A DNA stretch of 64,000 bases from Mycobacterium sp. 852002-50816_SCH5313054-b (GCF_001667185.1 NZ_LZIC01000076.1:1-64000); one strand, 5' to 3'; positions 8,172-16,602 are shown, counted from the stretch's first letter. The notes: generated from the sequence alone by a model not told the origin. Numbers and translations are program-made.

Positions 8172-9368
8172 TCAGGCCGCGATACCGAGTTGCTGGTCGA
8201 TCTGCGGCCAGGACAGCGGGCCGAGGGGCGTAAGCAGAACCCAGTCGTGAATGCCGCCGTAGTTGAATTCGAAACCCATCGGGGCCCCTTGGGCTACGGC
8301 CAGTTGCTGGAGGGCGAACGCCGATGCTTCGAGCGGATCCAGCGAGCCCGAGTAGACATACGTCGGCGGAAGTCCGCTCAGCGACCCGTACAGGGGGCTC
8401 ACCTCGGGGTTGGTCAGCGAAAGGCCGCCCGCCCACACCTTGCCGATCTGCCCCCCGGTCGACGCCAGGTCCAGCCACGGAGACACCAACACAATGGAAT
8501 TCGGGACCGGGCCAAGCGAGGGCGTCTGCACCATGTATTGGACGGCCGCTAGTGCGAGGTTGCCGCCCGCGGAGTCGCCCATCACGCTGACGTGCGGGGC
8601 CCCGTGTGCGGCGACTTGACTGGAGATGAAACCGGCCATGTTGGGCACCACCGTGCCCGCGGTGCCTCCCTGCTGCACCAACGGGTAGATCGGCACTTCG
8701 AAGGTCGCGCCGGTCTGGTAGGCCGTCACCGTGTACTGCAGCCAATGAAAGATTGAAGGCGGAAAGATAAAAGCGCCACCGTGAATGGCGACCACGTAAT
8801 CGCCGGTGGGGTGCGCCGGCGTGATCTGCACGACGGGCATCCCGTTATACGTGGTGTGCTGGACCGTCTCTCCGAGCAGCAGCGGCAACAACCGCGGCGG
8901 GCTGTTGCTGATGCCTATCCCAAGTAGCGGATTGTCTCCGGTGAGCAGCGCCAAGATTGGGGAACCCGGCTCGGAAAAGAGAAAATTGAGTTCGTTGCTG
9001 ACGCCGGCGCCCAGTGTCGTGGGGATCTGCTGAACTTCCTGCTGAACACCGAGCAACGCCTGCTCAATGCTCGCCAAAGGCGAAACGTTCGCCGCCTCGG
9101 CGGCCGCATACGCGCCGGCCGCGCCGGTCAATGCCTGCACAAACCGCCCATGAAAAGCCGCAGCCTGCGCGCTCAGCGCCTGATAGCCCTGGCCGTGGGC
9201 AGAAAACAGCGCCGCGATCGCCACGGACACCTCGTCCTCGGCGGCGGCCACTACTCCGGTGGTGGCACCCGCCACCTCCTGATGTGCCGTCGAGACCACC
9301 GAACCAATCGAGGCCACATTGGTCGCCGCGGCGGACATCACCTCTGGCAGCGCAAGAACGTAGGACAC
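8172..9368 (-). CDS. lipY: LipY, PE-domain triacylglycerol lipase
   Basis: Cell-surface lipase that in M. tuberculosis hydrolyses stored and host triacylglycerol. The N-terminal PE domain (about 1-95) directs ESX-5 export; a linker leads to a hormone-sensitive-lipase-type alpha/beta hydrolase. Seen: oxyanion motif HGG (196-198), nucleophile GDSAG with Ser266, Asp344 in GSLDP and His374 in GGIHDW. The GTG start was chosen because it has GGGGAG 7 bases upstream and places PE at the canonical residues 8-9; an ATG 15 bases earlier would add five residues. At 398 residues it is shorter than remembered M. tuberculosis LipY (437), mainly in the linker. Downstream of tmRNA, as in M. tuberculosis. Confidence 0.92.
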   Translation of the reverse strand: MSYVLALPEVMSAAATNVASIGSVVSTAHQEVAGATTGVVAAAEDEVSVAIAALFSAHGQGYQALSAQAAAFHGRFVQALTGAAGAYAAAEAANVSPLASIEQALLGVQQEVQQIPTTLGAGVSNELNFLFSEPGSPILALLTGDNPLLGIGISNSPPRLLPLLLGETVQHTTYNGMPVVQITPAHPTGDYVVAIHGGAFIFPPSIFHWLQYTVTAYQTGATFEVPIYPLVQQGGTAGTVVPNMAGFISSQVAAHGAPHVSVMGDSAGGNLALAAVQYMVQTPSLGPVPNSIVLVSPWLDLASTGGQIGKVWAGGLSLTNPEVSPLYGSLSGLPPTYVYSGSLDPLEASAFALQQLAVAQGAPMGFEFNYGGIHDWVLLTPLGPLSWPQIDQQLGIAA

Positions 9369-9528
9369 CGTGCCGCTCCCCATTACCTCTGCGATCGCCG
9401 AACAACGGGAGCCTATGCCCGCCCCGCGTAATCACGGAGCAGTTCGCAAGAACTCCTGAGTGGAGATGTCGCGCGGTGGCTTTCGACGCCGGCGTGGTCA
9501 GATCCGGAGTATGCCCCTCGCCGACCTC

Positions 9529-9558
9529 ATCATACACATTGGACGATCATCGTATGAT
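9529..9558. promoter_or_regulatory. Inverted repeat ATCATAC-N16-GTATGAT before the ERG2-like gene
   Basis: Perfect 7-bp arms (ATCATAC at 9529-9535, GTATGAT at 9552-9558) with a 16-base spacer. The right arm contains TATGAT, a good -10 hexamer, 18 bases before the chosen ATG. The same TCATAC-N16-GTATGA pattern lies in front of the neighbouring TetR gene, so this is probably that regulator's operator. Confidence 0.65.
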
Positions 9559-9576
9559 AGCGTAGCGTCGCTTGTT

Positions 9577-10137
9577 ATGGGAGCAATATTCGATTCCGAG
9601 CACTTGCACTCGATCGCTAAGAAGGCTGTCGGTCTGGACAGCAAGGATGCGGCTTTCGCGCAGATCATCGCCGAGCTGAAACACGAATATCCGGGTCACA
9701 TCCGCGACGACATCCCTTGGGTGTTCAACAACGCCGGCGGCGCGATGGGGCAGATGAAGCTCCTGCACGCCTCGCTGTCGGAATACCTCATCTTCTTCGG
9801 CACCCCGATCGGCACCGAAGGCCATTCCGGCCGCTACGCCAGTGAGGTGTGGGACTTCATCATCGACGGCGAGGTGTGGTGCTACGAGGAGGGCGACTTT
9901 GAGCGCAGCGTCTACCGACCCGGCGACGTAACCTATCTCGCCGGCGGCCGCGCCAAGGGCTACGCCGTGCCCGACGCGGCGTTCATGCTGGAGTACGCGC
10001 GCGGGCCGATACCCGGCATGATGCCGTTTGGCATCGCCGACGCCGTCTTCAGCACCCTCGACCCGCCGACGATCGGCAAAACCGCCTGGTACTACACCCA
10101 GCTTGTGGTCGGCGAGCTCCTCCAGGGCAAGATCTGA
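9577..10137 (+). CDS. ERG2 / sigma-1-receptor-like protein
   Basis: A 186-residue protein that closely resembles fungal C-8 sterol isomerase (ERG2) and animal sigma-1 receptor. Seen: WVFNNAGGAMG (48-58), LHASLSEYLIFFGT (63-76), EGHSGRY (81-87), VYRPGD (112-117), MLEYARGPIPGMMPFG (137-152) and FSTLD (158-162). Asp93 in EVWDFI and Glu139 in LEY correspond to the ligand-site Asp126 and Glu172 of human sigma-1 receptor. No N-terminal membrane helix is present, unlike the eukaryotic proteins. The ATG at 9577 was chosen because the operator and -10 sequence lie just upstream; an ATG at 9511 would put them inside the gene. Possible role: double-bond isomerisation or binding of an imported sterol. 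Confidence 0.82.
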   Translation: MGAIFDSEHLHSIAKKAVGLDSKDAAFAQIIAELKHEYPGHIRDDIPWVFNNAGGAMGQMKLLHASLSEYLIFFGTPIGTEGHSGRYASEVWDFIIDGEVWCYEEGDFERSVYRPGDVTYLAGGRAKGYAVPDAAFMLEYARGPIPGMMPFGIADAVFSTLDPPTIGKTAWYYTQLVVGELLQGKI

Positions 10138-10185
10138 CGCCGCGAAACCCGGACGCACTATTCGAGGTCAACGGGCCGCTAGCAG

Positions 10186-10821
10186 CTACTGTCTGGCGGC
10201 TGCAGCAACGGCGGCGTCGTGGGGCTGGGCCAAGATCGCGCCTCCCAGCCACCGTCTAATAAAGCGCCGCAGGTCATCTCGGCTGCGGCCGGGGTCGTTG
10301 GGCGCGACGAAGAACGACAGCATCGTGCGTAGGGTGAACTCAACCAGTTCGCGAAGCGCCGCCTGGTCGTAGCCGTAGAGCTCCCAGTCGACGTCGAAGC
10401 GGGTGATCATCCGCATCCCGAACGCCTGGGCTTCATCGGAGGCCAGGCTTGGGGTGTGGGCGTTGCGGTACGGTTCGGACAGCAGAATGCCCAGATGGGG
10501 TGTGCGCCTTACTTGTTCGAGCGCATATAGCACAGCTTCGGTCATCGCTTCGGTCGGATCGCTGATCCCGCTGACCGCCTCGGTGAGCCGGTCGAGGAAG
10601 CCGTCGACGGATGCCACCGCCGCTGCCTGCATCAAGGCCTCGGCGCTGGGAAAGTATCGATACACCGTCTGTCTGATGACGCCCAGCGACTCAGCAACCT
10701 CAGCGATGCTCACATCGGAACCACTTTCGGCGATCAGCGTGACCGCACTGGCCACGATGCGCCGCGAGGCTTCCTCGTCGGTCGCCGGCGGATGCCCGTC
10801 CCAGCCCCGTCTACGCGCCAC
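10186..10821 (-). CDS. TetR-family regulator, probable repressor of itself and the ERG2-like gene
   Basis: A 211-residue TetR protein. The N-terminal helix-turn-helix (about 20-65) reads IVASAVTLIAESG, then VSIAEVAESLGV and TVYRYFPSAEALM, the standard family pattern. The C-terminal ligand domain is unassigned. Start GTG with GGAGG 6 bases upstream. It is convergent with the ERG2-like gene (48 bases between stops), and both genes have the same TCATAC-N16-GTATGA sequence upstream. This supports autoregulation and control of the neighbour, perhaps with a sterol-like effector; the effector is inference. Confidence 0.85.
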   Translation of the reverse strand: MARRRGWDGHPPATDEEASRRIVASAVTLIAESGSDVSIAEVAESLGVIRQTVYRYFPSAEALMQAAAVASVDGFLDRLTEAVSGISDPTEAMTEAVLYALEQVRRTPHLGILLSEPYRNAHTPSLASDEAQAFGMRMITRFDVDWELYGYDQAALRELVEFTLRTMLSFFVAPNDPGRSRDDLRRFIRRWLGGAILAQPHDAAVAAAARQ

Positions 10822-10887
10822 GGTTGACCTCCTTACGCAGCAACACTCCCGCAGAATATCGGCTGATCAGAGCCGCCCTGGCAGTGG

Positions 10888-10915
10888 TCATACATCCGAT
10901 AGCACAACTGTATGA
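10888..10915. promoter_or_regulatory. Inverted repeat TCATAC-N16-GTATGA before the TetR gene
   Basis: Perfect 6-bp arms (10888-10893 and 10910-10915) with the same 16-base spacing as the element before the ERG2-like gene. It lies 67 bases upstream of the TetR start. Read on the minus strand, the arm nearer the gene gives TATGAC, a possible -10. Confidence 0.62.
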
Positions 10916-11080
10916 TGACTGGTGCGCCGACGTTGAGCAATAGCGTTCGCGAGCAGTCGGCAGCATCCGATAACCGGAGAGCCCACGAGACCTCGTTGGG
11001 AGTTGACGGTCGATGTCAGCACCGTTGACGCCCGGATTCGATTTCACCGGGGCCGAAGTTGCTATTGAGATCAACACCTA

Positions 11081-11108
11081 GCCTTGTTTCGAGCAACGAC
11101 GGCAAGGC
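11081..11108 (-). terminator. Hairpin behind tmRNA
   Basis: GCCTTG and CAAGGC arms (6 bp) with a 16-base loop, 10 bases past the tmRNA 3' end on the minus strand. A possible tmRNA terminator, without a clear U tract. The rest of the stretch to the TetR operator holds no gene that I can support. Confidence 0.35.
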
Positions 11109-11118
11109 ATCGATTCAG

Positions 11119-11483
11119 TGGAGCTGCCGGGAATCGAACCCGGGTCCTACGGCATTCCCTCAAGGCTTCTCCGTGCGCAGTTCGCTATGCCTCTACTCGG
11201 ATCTCCCGGTCACGCGAACCAGCCAGGATGACGATCCCAGTCGCTGTGCATGTCCCGATGAGTCCCGCGACCGGACTCACCGGTGGATCCCTCTAGCTGA
11301 CGCCAGGCTCCGGGTCGAGGGCGTTCCCGGTCTGACGGACTAGCTGTCGCTTAGGCAGCGAGAGCGTAGTCGCGCTGATGTGAATCGGCGCTTATATGGT
11401 TGCAACGACGCTTACGGTGGTCTCTTGCCTGCACCGGCACGCTTCCCTTGATTCGATGCGCGAAGTCGAAGCCGTTCAGCCCC
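11119..11483 (-). ncRNA. ssrA: Transfer-messenger RNA (ssrA)
   Basis: Rescues stalled ribosomes together with SmpB. The 5' end reads GGGGCTG and pairs with the 3' CAGCTCC (7 bp with one G-U), followed by A; the CCA is not encoded. The T-arm sequence GGGTTCGATTCCCGG is complete. The tag reading frame lies at 11389-11351 and encodes ADSHQRDYALAA then TAA, the mycobacterial tag as remembered. The length of 365 bases is normal. smpB lies about 3 kb upstream on the same strand. Confidence 0.96.
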
Positions 11484-11490
11484 TCGCATC

Positions 11491-11509
11491 CCCGCCGACT
11501 TTCGGCGGG
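11491..11509 (-). other. Hairpin just before the tmRNA 5' end
   Basis: A perfect 8-bp stem, CCCGCCGA with TCGGCGGG around a 3-base loop, ends 7 bases before the mature tmRNA 5' end. It would be part of a precursor transcript if the promoter lies further upstream, and could guide 5' processing. It could also be a second terminator for the gene upstream. Confidence 0.4.
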
Positions 11510-11575
11510 ACAATCAATGGTACGCGGTAACCAACAGCGGGCAACGGAATTAACTTCCCGAGCTGACCGCCAAAG

Positions 11576-11615
11576 CCGAGTACCCCCCGGTCTGACGACT
11601 CCAGGGGGTACTCGG
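11576..11615 (-). terminator. Strong terminator-like hairpin of the ferritin-like gene
   Basis: Perfect 12-bp arms CCGAGTACCCCC and GGGGGTACTCGG with a 16-base loop, 32 bases past the stop of the ferritin-like gene. Only a short CTTT follows, as is common for mycobacterial terminators without a U tract. It separates that gene from tmRNA. Confidence 0.7.
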
Positions 11616-11647
11616 TGCCGAGGCGGCGAGCGGTCCGTCGCCAGCCG

Positions 11648-12610
11648 TTACTTGATGCCCACGACGTCCTGTGCGATCGCGGCGACGCGGGTCTGCGCGG
11701 CAGAAACGATGCCCTGCCGGTTCTTGTGCGCCTCCTCGTAGGCGAGGATCGCGCGAACGTCGTCGGGGGCCGTCAGCTCCTTGATCGCGGCCACCGCTTC
11801 GCTGACGTTCAGGTCGTCGTACTTGCGGATGGGCAGCTCCTTGGCGTCCAGGACGCCGGCGGCCGTGCGGCCCGAGTGCAACGCGTCGGCGGCCTCGTCC
11901 GCCCCCTCGGAGCGGGTGACCCGCTCCGCGGCCTTCAAAGCCGCACTCTGCGATGCGGACAACGCCTTCGCCGCAATCTCGCCCGCATTGCCGCCGCGCT
12001 TGACCAGGTCATTGAACGCCGGCCCGGTGGAGCGCAACGCGTCCACGGCCCTGTCGATGCCGCGGGCCGACCACGAAGCCGGCAGGTTGACCAGCTTGAC
12101 CGCCGTGCCGGTGGCCATCTGCAGCGGGGTGCGGCGAAGCGCGGCCGGTCCGCCGAGCGCATCTTCGGCCAGCACGGTGGTCAGCCAGTCCACCGTGGCC
12201 GAGTGCGCGGTGATCATGCGCTCCGCCAGGTTCTCGATGTCCTGGCGCTTGGCCGCGACGGCCAGCGCCTTGGCGTAGCGCGCGCGGTCCAGCAGCTGGT
12301 CCTCGAGCGCGAGGTCGCCCAGCAACGCCTCGTCGAACGGTTCGGCCTGCTCGGTCAGCGCCTTGACCGCCGCCGCAGCCCGACCCAGGAACGGGCCGAT
12401 GACGTCGGGGTAGCCGCCCAGCTTGCGGATCGCGGCCTCAAGGGCCTCGGCCCGCTTGCGGCCATTCGCGGCGTTCTGCGAGAGTTCGCGGCGCACCGCC
12501 TCGGTGCGTGCCTGGACAACGCGGGTTTCGGCGATCTGGATCTCGGTGTTGGTCAGGTCCAGCAGCGTGCGCAGCTGCGCGAGCAAACGGGTGGTGTCGG
12601 GTGCAGTCAT
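11648..12610 (-). CDS. Ferritin-like-domain protein (conserved mycobacterial)
   Basis: A 320-residue, almost wholly helical cytosolic protein. The ATG was chosen over one 72 bases upstream because AGGAGGG lies 10 bases before it. The N-terminal half contains E-rich helices (TNTEIQIAETRVV, ALEAAIRKLGG, EPFDEALLGDLALEDQL) and MITAHSATVDWL, consistent with a ferritin-like four-helix fold. Whether metal ligands are complete cannot be judged by eye. The C-terminal half ends in IKELTAPDDVRAILAYEEAHKNR. A large inverted repeat lies 85 bases upstream and a strong terminator follows, so it is probably a single-gene transcript. Function unknown. Confidence 0.65.
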   Translation of the reverse strand: MTAPDTTRLLAQLRTLLDLTNTEIQIAETRVVQARTEAVRRELSQNAANGRKRAEALEAAIRKLGGYPDVIGPFLGRAAAAVKALTEQAEPFDEALLGDLALEDQLLDRARYAKALAVAAKRQDIENLAERMITAHSATVDWLTTVLAEDALGGPAALRRTPLQMATGTAVKLVNLPASWSARGIDRAVDALRSTGPAFNDLVKRGGNAGEIAAKALSASQSAALKAAERVTRSEGADEAADALHSGRTAAGVLDAKELPIRKYDDLNVSEAVAAIKELTAPDDVRAILAYEEAHKNRQGIVSAAQTRVAAIAQDVVGIK

Positions 12611-12694
12611 TACTATCGGCCCTCCTGGGGTTGACGATTCGGTGTCGGCGCGAGGCGCGTCCGTACGCTTTCGGCTACCCAATCAGGCGGCGTG

Positions 12695-12727
12695 GATACA
12701 CATACGCCGCGCGGTGTGATGTATATC
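12695..12727. promoter_or_regulatory. 33-bp imperfect inverted repeat upstream of the ferritin-like gene
   Basis: Arms GATACACAT (12695-12703) and ATGTATATC (12719-12727) match at 8 of 9 positions across a 15-base spacer. The repeat lies in the gap between the isomerase-like gene and the ferritin-like gene, both on the minus strand, so it probably governs the latter. It does not match the IdeR iron box that I know. Confidence 0.45.
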
Positions 12728-12742
12728 GCGCGGAAAGTACTG

Positions 12743-13588
12743 TTAGATCACGAAATTGAGGTTTTCGACTACCCGGGTGGCGACGTCTTTGTCGCCGCCG
12801 AGTTCGATGTCCTGGGCGCGGGCCGGGCTCATCGGGCGCCCGCCGGAGAGCCGGGTGAACTGCAGCCCATCCAGCCGGATCGTGGCCGTCGATTCCTGGC
12901 CGCCGAAGCCGTCGACCAGCTGAGCGCGGCCGTCCACGTTGACCCGAATGGCGCGGGCCACCGGACCGGTCAGCTCGAAGAGGATGCGCGAGCCATCGGG
13001 CGCCTTGGCACGCTTTCCCACGACGTAGCCCATGGTTGCCGCGATCTCGTCGAGGGAGAGTTCCGAAGCCGGGCCGCGCAGCGCGTCGTCGGACGACGGC
13101 CGCGACAGCGCCTCCCGGATGTCCTGCTCGTGCATCCAGCAGTCGAACACCCGGACCCGCATGAATCGCCCGTAGCTTTCCGGGCCCACCGGCGTCGGCG
13201 CGACCGCGTCCCAGTCCTCGTCGGACATGCTCGTCAGGGCTTTGCGCCGGTCGCTCGTGATGTCCCTGAACCGCGCCAGCACGTCGGCGCCGGCTTCCGA
13301 GCTGAGGTGGCGGACCCAGCACTCATTCATGACGCCGATGTCGTTGCGGACATGTTCGAGCGCCGATACGTCGATGTCGGGCTGGGGTGCCGGGACGCCG
13401 GCGAGGAAGGACTCGGTGCCGATCATGTGCGCCACCAGCGCCTTGACGTCCCACCCCGGCAGCGGACTGGCCGCCTGCCATTCCGCCTCCGCAAGCCCGT
13501 CCAGCAGGGCGTCGATGTCGTCCCACACAGCGAAGAGGCCAGCGAGCACCTCGGATTTGTCGAGTTTGGTCACCGGTCGATCGGCCAT
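12743..13588 (-). CDS. Maleylpyruvate-isomerase-family (DinB-like, mycothiol-dependent) protein
   Basis: A 281-residue cytosolic protein. Residues 1-160 form the MDMPI_N/DinB-like helical bundle: LPGWDVKALVAHMIGTE near 45-60 supplies one metal His, and RVFDCWMHEQDIREAL near 145-160 supplies a second His with acidic partners. The C-terminal part (about 180-281) resembles a sterol-carrier-like MDMPI_C domain. Relatives use mycothiol in isomerisation or detoxification; the substrate here is unknown. The next gene downstream on the same strand begins its coding frame within the smpB region and ends 34 bases away. Confidence 0.78.
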   Translation of the reverse strand: MADRPVTKLDKSEVLAGLFAVWDDIDALLDGLAEAEWQAASPLPGWDVKALVAHMIGTESFLAGVPAPQPDIDVSALEHVRNDIGVMNECWVRHLSSEAGADVLARFRDITSDRRKALTSMSDEDWDAVAPTPVGPESYGRFMRVRVFDCWMHEQDIREALSRPSSDDALRGPASELSLDEIAATMGYVVGKRAKAPDGSRILFELTGPVARAIRVNVDGRAQLVDGFGGQESTATIRLDGLQFTRLSGGRPMSPARAQDIELGGDKDVATRVVENLNFVI

Positions 13589-13621
13589 GGTCGGATAGTA
13601 GGCCGATCACGCAGCCGATCG

Positions 13622-14410
13622 TTAGCTTGCGGCGATCATCGCCACCGAGCCCATGGCCATCACCATTCCGACCCCCTGAAGGCGACTGACGCGTTCCCGC
13701 AGCACCACCATCGCCAGCACGACGGTCGCGGCCGGATACAGCGAGATCAGGATGCTGGCCAGCGAAAGCAGCCAGGTGTGCAGCGCCAGCAGCATCGTCA
13801 CGTTGGCGCAGATGTCCAGCAGGGCCACCGTCAGCGCCATCTTCATCGGCTTGCCGCGCGGCAGCCGCAAGTTGTTGCTCAGGGCGGACATGCCGACCAC
13901 CACCGCGGTGCCCGCCAGCCGGGCGAACACCAGCGGCCAGAGCTTGGTCGCATGTGGCGCCTGATGAAGGAACACCATGTTGAGCCCCATCGCCGAACCG
14001 GCCAGCACTGTGAGCCAGGCCACCTTCGGGGTGAATCGATAGGGCGTCACGCCGTCGGCGGTGGCCTCGCGGCTGACCAACATCACCGCGATCAGGGCCA
14101 GAACGACACCGACCGACGCCGCCTGGCCGGGTCGCTCCCCCAGCGCCACGCCGACCGCGACGGGCACGGCCGCATTCAGGACGGCGGCCAGCGGTGAGAC
14201 CACGGAGATGGGCCCGGAGCCCAGCGCGGCGAAAAACGCCCACATGCCGAACGCCATACCAATGCCGTACAGGCTGCCCCAGATGATCGCGCCGGACTGG
14301 ATGGGGCCGCCCACGCCGACGGCCAGCACGCCCAGAATCAGTGCCTCGAGCGGGTAGGCCACCAGCATCACCCGCAGCGCGGCCACCCGTCGAGCGGCCA
14401 CACCGCCCAC
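13622..14410 (-). CDS. EamA-family (DMT) transporter, start uncertain
   Basis: An inner-membrane drug/metabolite exporter-type protein with nine to ten hydrophobic segments. The shortest sensible start is the GTG at 14410 (262 residues), but the open frame continues upstream and encodes AAYAQLSAVTYGVSDFVGG, a typical first helix of the family (YGxSDFxGG). No ATG, GTG or TTG lies in that stretch. The only candidate is CTG at 14467, next to the smpB stop and overlapping it by 2 bases. The protein probably starts there. The substrate is unknown. Confidence 0.8.
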   Translation of the reverse strand: MGGVAARRVAALRVMLVAYPLEALILGVLAVGVGGPIQSGAIIWGSLYGIGMAFGMWAFFAALGSGPISVVSPLAAVLNAAVPVAVGVALGERPGQAASVGVVLALIAVMLVSREATADGVTPYRFTPKVAWLTVLAGSAMGLNMVFLHQAPHATKLWPLVFARLAGTAVVVGMSALSNNLRLPRGKPMKMALTVALLDICANVTMLLALHTWLLSLASILISLYPAATVVLAMVVLRERVSRLQGVGMVMAMGSVAMIAAS

Positions 14411-14463
14411 GAAATCGCTGACGCCATACGTAACGGCAGACAGCTGGGCGTACGCCGCCCCGA

Positions 14464-14973
14464 TCAGCTCATGCCCTTGGCTCGCCGGCCCAACTCTCGA
14501 TGCAGTTCGCGATTGGCGTCGCGACGGGCCAGGTCCTGGCGCTTGTCGTACGCTCGCTTGCCGCGCGCGAGCGCGAGCTCGACTTTGACCTTTCCTTCGA
14601 AGAAATACAGAGACATTGGCACGAGCGCGAGGTTACCATCTCGTATCTTGCCGACCAGTCTGTCGATTTGTTGCCTATGTAACAACAACTTTCGATTGCG
14701 GCGGGGATCATGGTTGGTCCAGCTACCGTGCTGATACTCGGGAATGTAGAGGTTGCGCAACCACACTTCGCCGTCGTCAACCGTTGCGAACGCGTCGGCC
14801 AACGACGCGTGGCCCTCGCGCAGACTCTTGACTTCGGTGCCCTGCAAGGCCACTCCGGCCTCGTAAAGCTCCTCGATCGAATAGTTATGGCGCGCTTTGC
14901 GATTGGTGGCCACAACCTGTTTGCTGCCGCCCTTGCCGGCCGCCGCCTTGCCCCGGCTCGAGTCCTTGGCCAC
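14464..14973 (-). CDS. smpB: SmpB, tmRNA-binding protein
   Basis: Brings tmRNA into the empty A site of stalled ribosomes. Family features: RKARHNYSIEE, GVALQGTEVKSLREGHASL, LRNLYIPEY, RRNRKLLLHRQQIDRL and the basic C-terminal tail RELHRELGRRAKGM that enters the mRNA channel. At 169 residues with a Lys/Gly-rich N-terminal extension it has the usual length. Start GTG, 2 bases after the ftsX stop. Same strand as ssrA. Confidence 0.96.
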   Translation of the reverse strand: MAKDSSRGKAAAGKGGSKQVVATNRKARHNYSIEELYEAGVALQGTEVKSLREGHASLADAFATVDDGEVWLRNLYIPEYQHGSWTNHDPRRNRKLLLHRQQIDRLVGKIRDGNLALVPMSLYFFEGKVKVELALARGKRAYDKRQDLARRDANRELHRELGRRAKGMS

Positions 14974-14975
14974 AG

Positions 14976-15869
14976 CTACCGCCGGACGTACAGGCGCAGC
15001 GTCGCGTATGCGGTCAGCCCGGCCATCGACACGCCGAGCAGGAACAGGATCGGCGAGATGTAGATGATGTCGGCATAGTCGACCCGGGCGATCAGGTTGG
15101 CTTGGTAGAACTGGTTGAGCGCGCTGTCCAAAAACGTTGCCCGGACCAGAATTAGGCCGGCGACCGCGATGGCCACACCGAGCGCCGCGGCGACCATCGC
15201 CTCCACGAGGAATGGCAGCTGGGTATACCAGCGGCTGGCGCCGACCAGACGCATGATCCCGATTTCAGTGCGACGTGTATACGCCGCGACCTGGACCATG
15301 TTGGCAATCAACAGGATCGCGCCTACCGCCTGCACCAGGGCGACGGCGAACGCGACGTTACTCAAGCCGTCGAGGACCGCGAAGAGCCGGTCGATCAGAT
15401 CCTTCTGGTTAAGCACGGACAGCACCCCGGGCTGTCCCTGCATCGCGGTGTCAAAATCCTTGTGCTGCTCGGGGTTATTCAGCTTGACGATGAAAGATGC
15501 TGGAAACGAATCTTTTCCGGCCACGTCCTTGTACTGCGGGAACTTGCGGATCGCGTCGTCGTAGGCGTCCTGCCGGTTGAGGAACCGAACCGATTTGACG
15601 TCGTCACGCTTGTCGATCTTCTCCCGCAGCGCCTTGCACGGATTGGCGGTGCAGGAAGGGTCGTTGGCGGAGACGTCCTCGGTGAGGAAGACCTGGGTCT
15701 CGACGCGGTCGAGGTAGATGGCCCGGGAGTGTTCGGCCAGCCGAACCACCAGCAGGCCACCGCCGAACAGGCCGATGGAAATCGCGGTCGTCAGGATCAT
15801 CGCGGCCGTCATGGTGACGTTGCGACGAAGGCCGGTCAGGACCTCATTGAGCAGGAAGCCGAAGCGCAC
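14976..15869 (-). CDS. ftsX: FtsX, cell-division ABC permease-like protein
   Basis: Membrane partner of FtsE; couples the divisome to peptidoglycan hydrolase activation (RipC in M. tuberculosis). 297 residues with four membrane segments: about 22-43, then about 170-195, 215-240 and 262-290. The extracellular domain between the first two holds a Cys pair (Cys73 and Cys78 in SCTANPC) that could form a disulfide. [14 protein letters not shown] is the family coupling segment. It starts directly after the FtsE stop. Confidence 0.95.
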   Translation of the reverse strand: MRFGFLLNEVLTGLRRNVTMTAAMILTTAISIGLFGGGLLVVRLAEHSRAIYLDRVETQVFLTEDVSANDPSCTANPCKALREKIDKRDDVKSVRFLNRQDAYDDAIRKFPQYKDVAGKDSFPASFIVKLNNPEQHKDFDTAMQGQPGVLSVLNQKDLIDRLFAVLDGLSNVAFAVALVQAVGAILLIANMVQVAAYTRRTEIGIMRLVGASRWYTQLPFLVEAMVAAALGVAIAVAGLILVRATFLDSALNQFYQANLIARVDYADIIYISPILFLLGVSMAGLTAYATLRLYVRR

Positions 15870-16559
15870 TTAGCGGTCCATCCCGTAGATGCCGCGCTGC
15901 TCGTCGCGCACCAGCCTGCCCAGCGACAGCTCGACGACCCGCTGCCGCATCGAGTCCACGATGTGGTGGTCGTGCGTCGCCATCAGCACCGTCGTGCCGG
16001 TGCGGTTGATCCGCTCCAACAAATCCATGATGTCCTTACTGGTATCCGGGTCGAGGTTGCCGGTCGGCTCGTCGGCCAGCAGCACCAGGGGCCGGTTGAC
16101 GAACGCGCGGGCTATCGCCACCCGCTGCTGCTCACCACCCGACAGCTCGTGCGGCAGCCGGTTGGCCTTGCCGGACAGGCCGACGGTCTCGAGTACGTCG
16201 GGCACCACCCGATTGATGGCGTCTCGGCGCTTGCCGATGACCTCCAGCGCGAAAGCGACGTTTTCATAGACGGTCTTTTGCTGGAGCAACCGGAAATCTT
16301 GAAAGACGCAGCCGATGACCTGGCGCAGCTTCGGGATGTGTCGTCCGGGCAGCTTGTTGACGTGGAACTTCGACACCCGGATGTCGCCGGTGTTCGGCGA
16401 GTCCTCGCCCAGTAGCAGCCGCATGAACGTCGATTTGCCCGAACCCGAGGGGCCGATCAGGAAGACGAATTCACCCTTGTCGATTTTGACGTTGATGTCG
16501 TCCAGCGCCGGGCGAGCCGACGCTTTGTACTTCTTGCTGACGTTGTCAAGGGTGATCAT
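15870..16559 (-). CDS. ftsE: FtsE, cell-division ATP-binding protein
   Basis: Cytosolic ATPase of the FtsEX complex. Walker [10 protein letters not shown] (about 37-45), Q-loop VFQDFRLL, signature [14 protein letters not shown], Walker [13 protein letters not shown] and switch His in MATHDHH. The ATG at 16559 gives MITLDNV and 229 residues, the family length; a GTG one codon earlier is possible. First gene of the ftsE-ftsX-smpB run. Confidence 0.97.
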   Translation of the reverse strand: MITLDNVSKKYKASARPALDDINVKIDKGEFVFLIGPSGSGKSTFMRLLLGEDSPNTGDIRVSKFHVNKLPGRHIPKLRQVIGCVFQDFRLLQQKTVYENVAFALEVIGKRRDAINRVVPDVLETVGLSGKANRLPHELSGGEQQRVAIARAFVNRPLVLLADEPTGNLDPDTSKDIMDLLERINRTGTTVLMATHDHHIVDSMRQRVVELSLGRLVRDEQRGIYGMDR

Positions 16560-16602
16560 CACGGCACGCCAGTGTAGCGGTGAATTTCGCCGGCAAGCGA
16601 AG

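Noticed and set aside
9511..9576. Earlier ATG for the ERG2-like protein
   Set aside because: It would place the operator and -10-like hexamer inside the gene, and the extra residues have no family counterpart.
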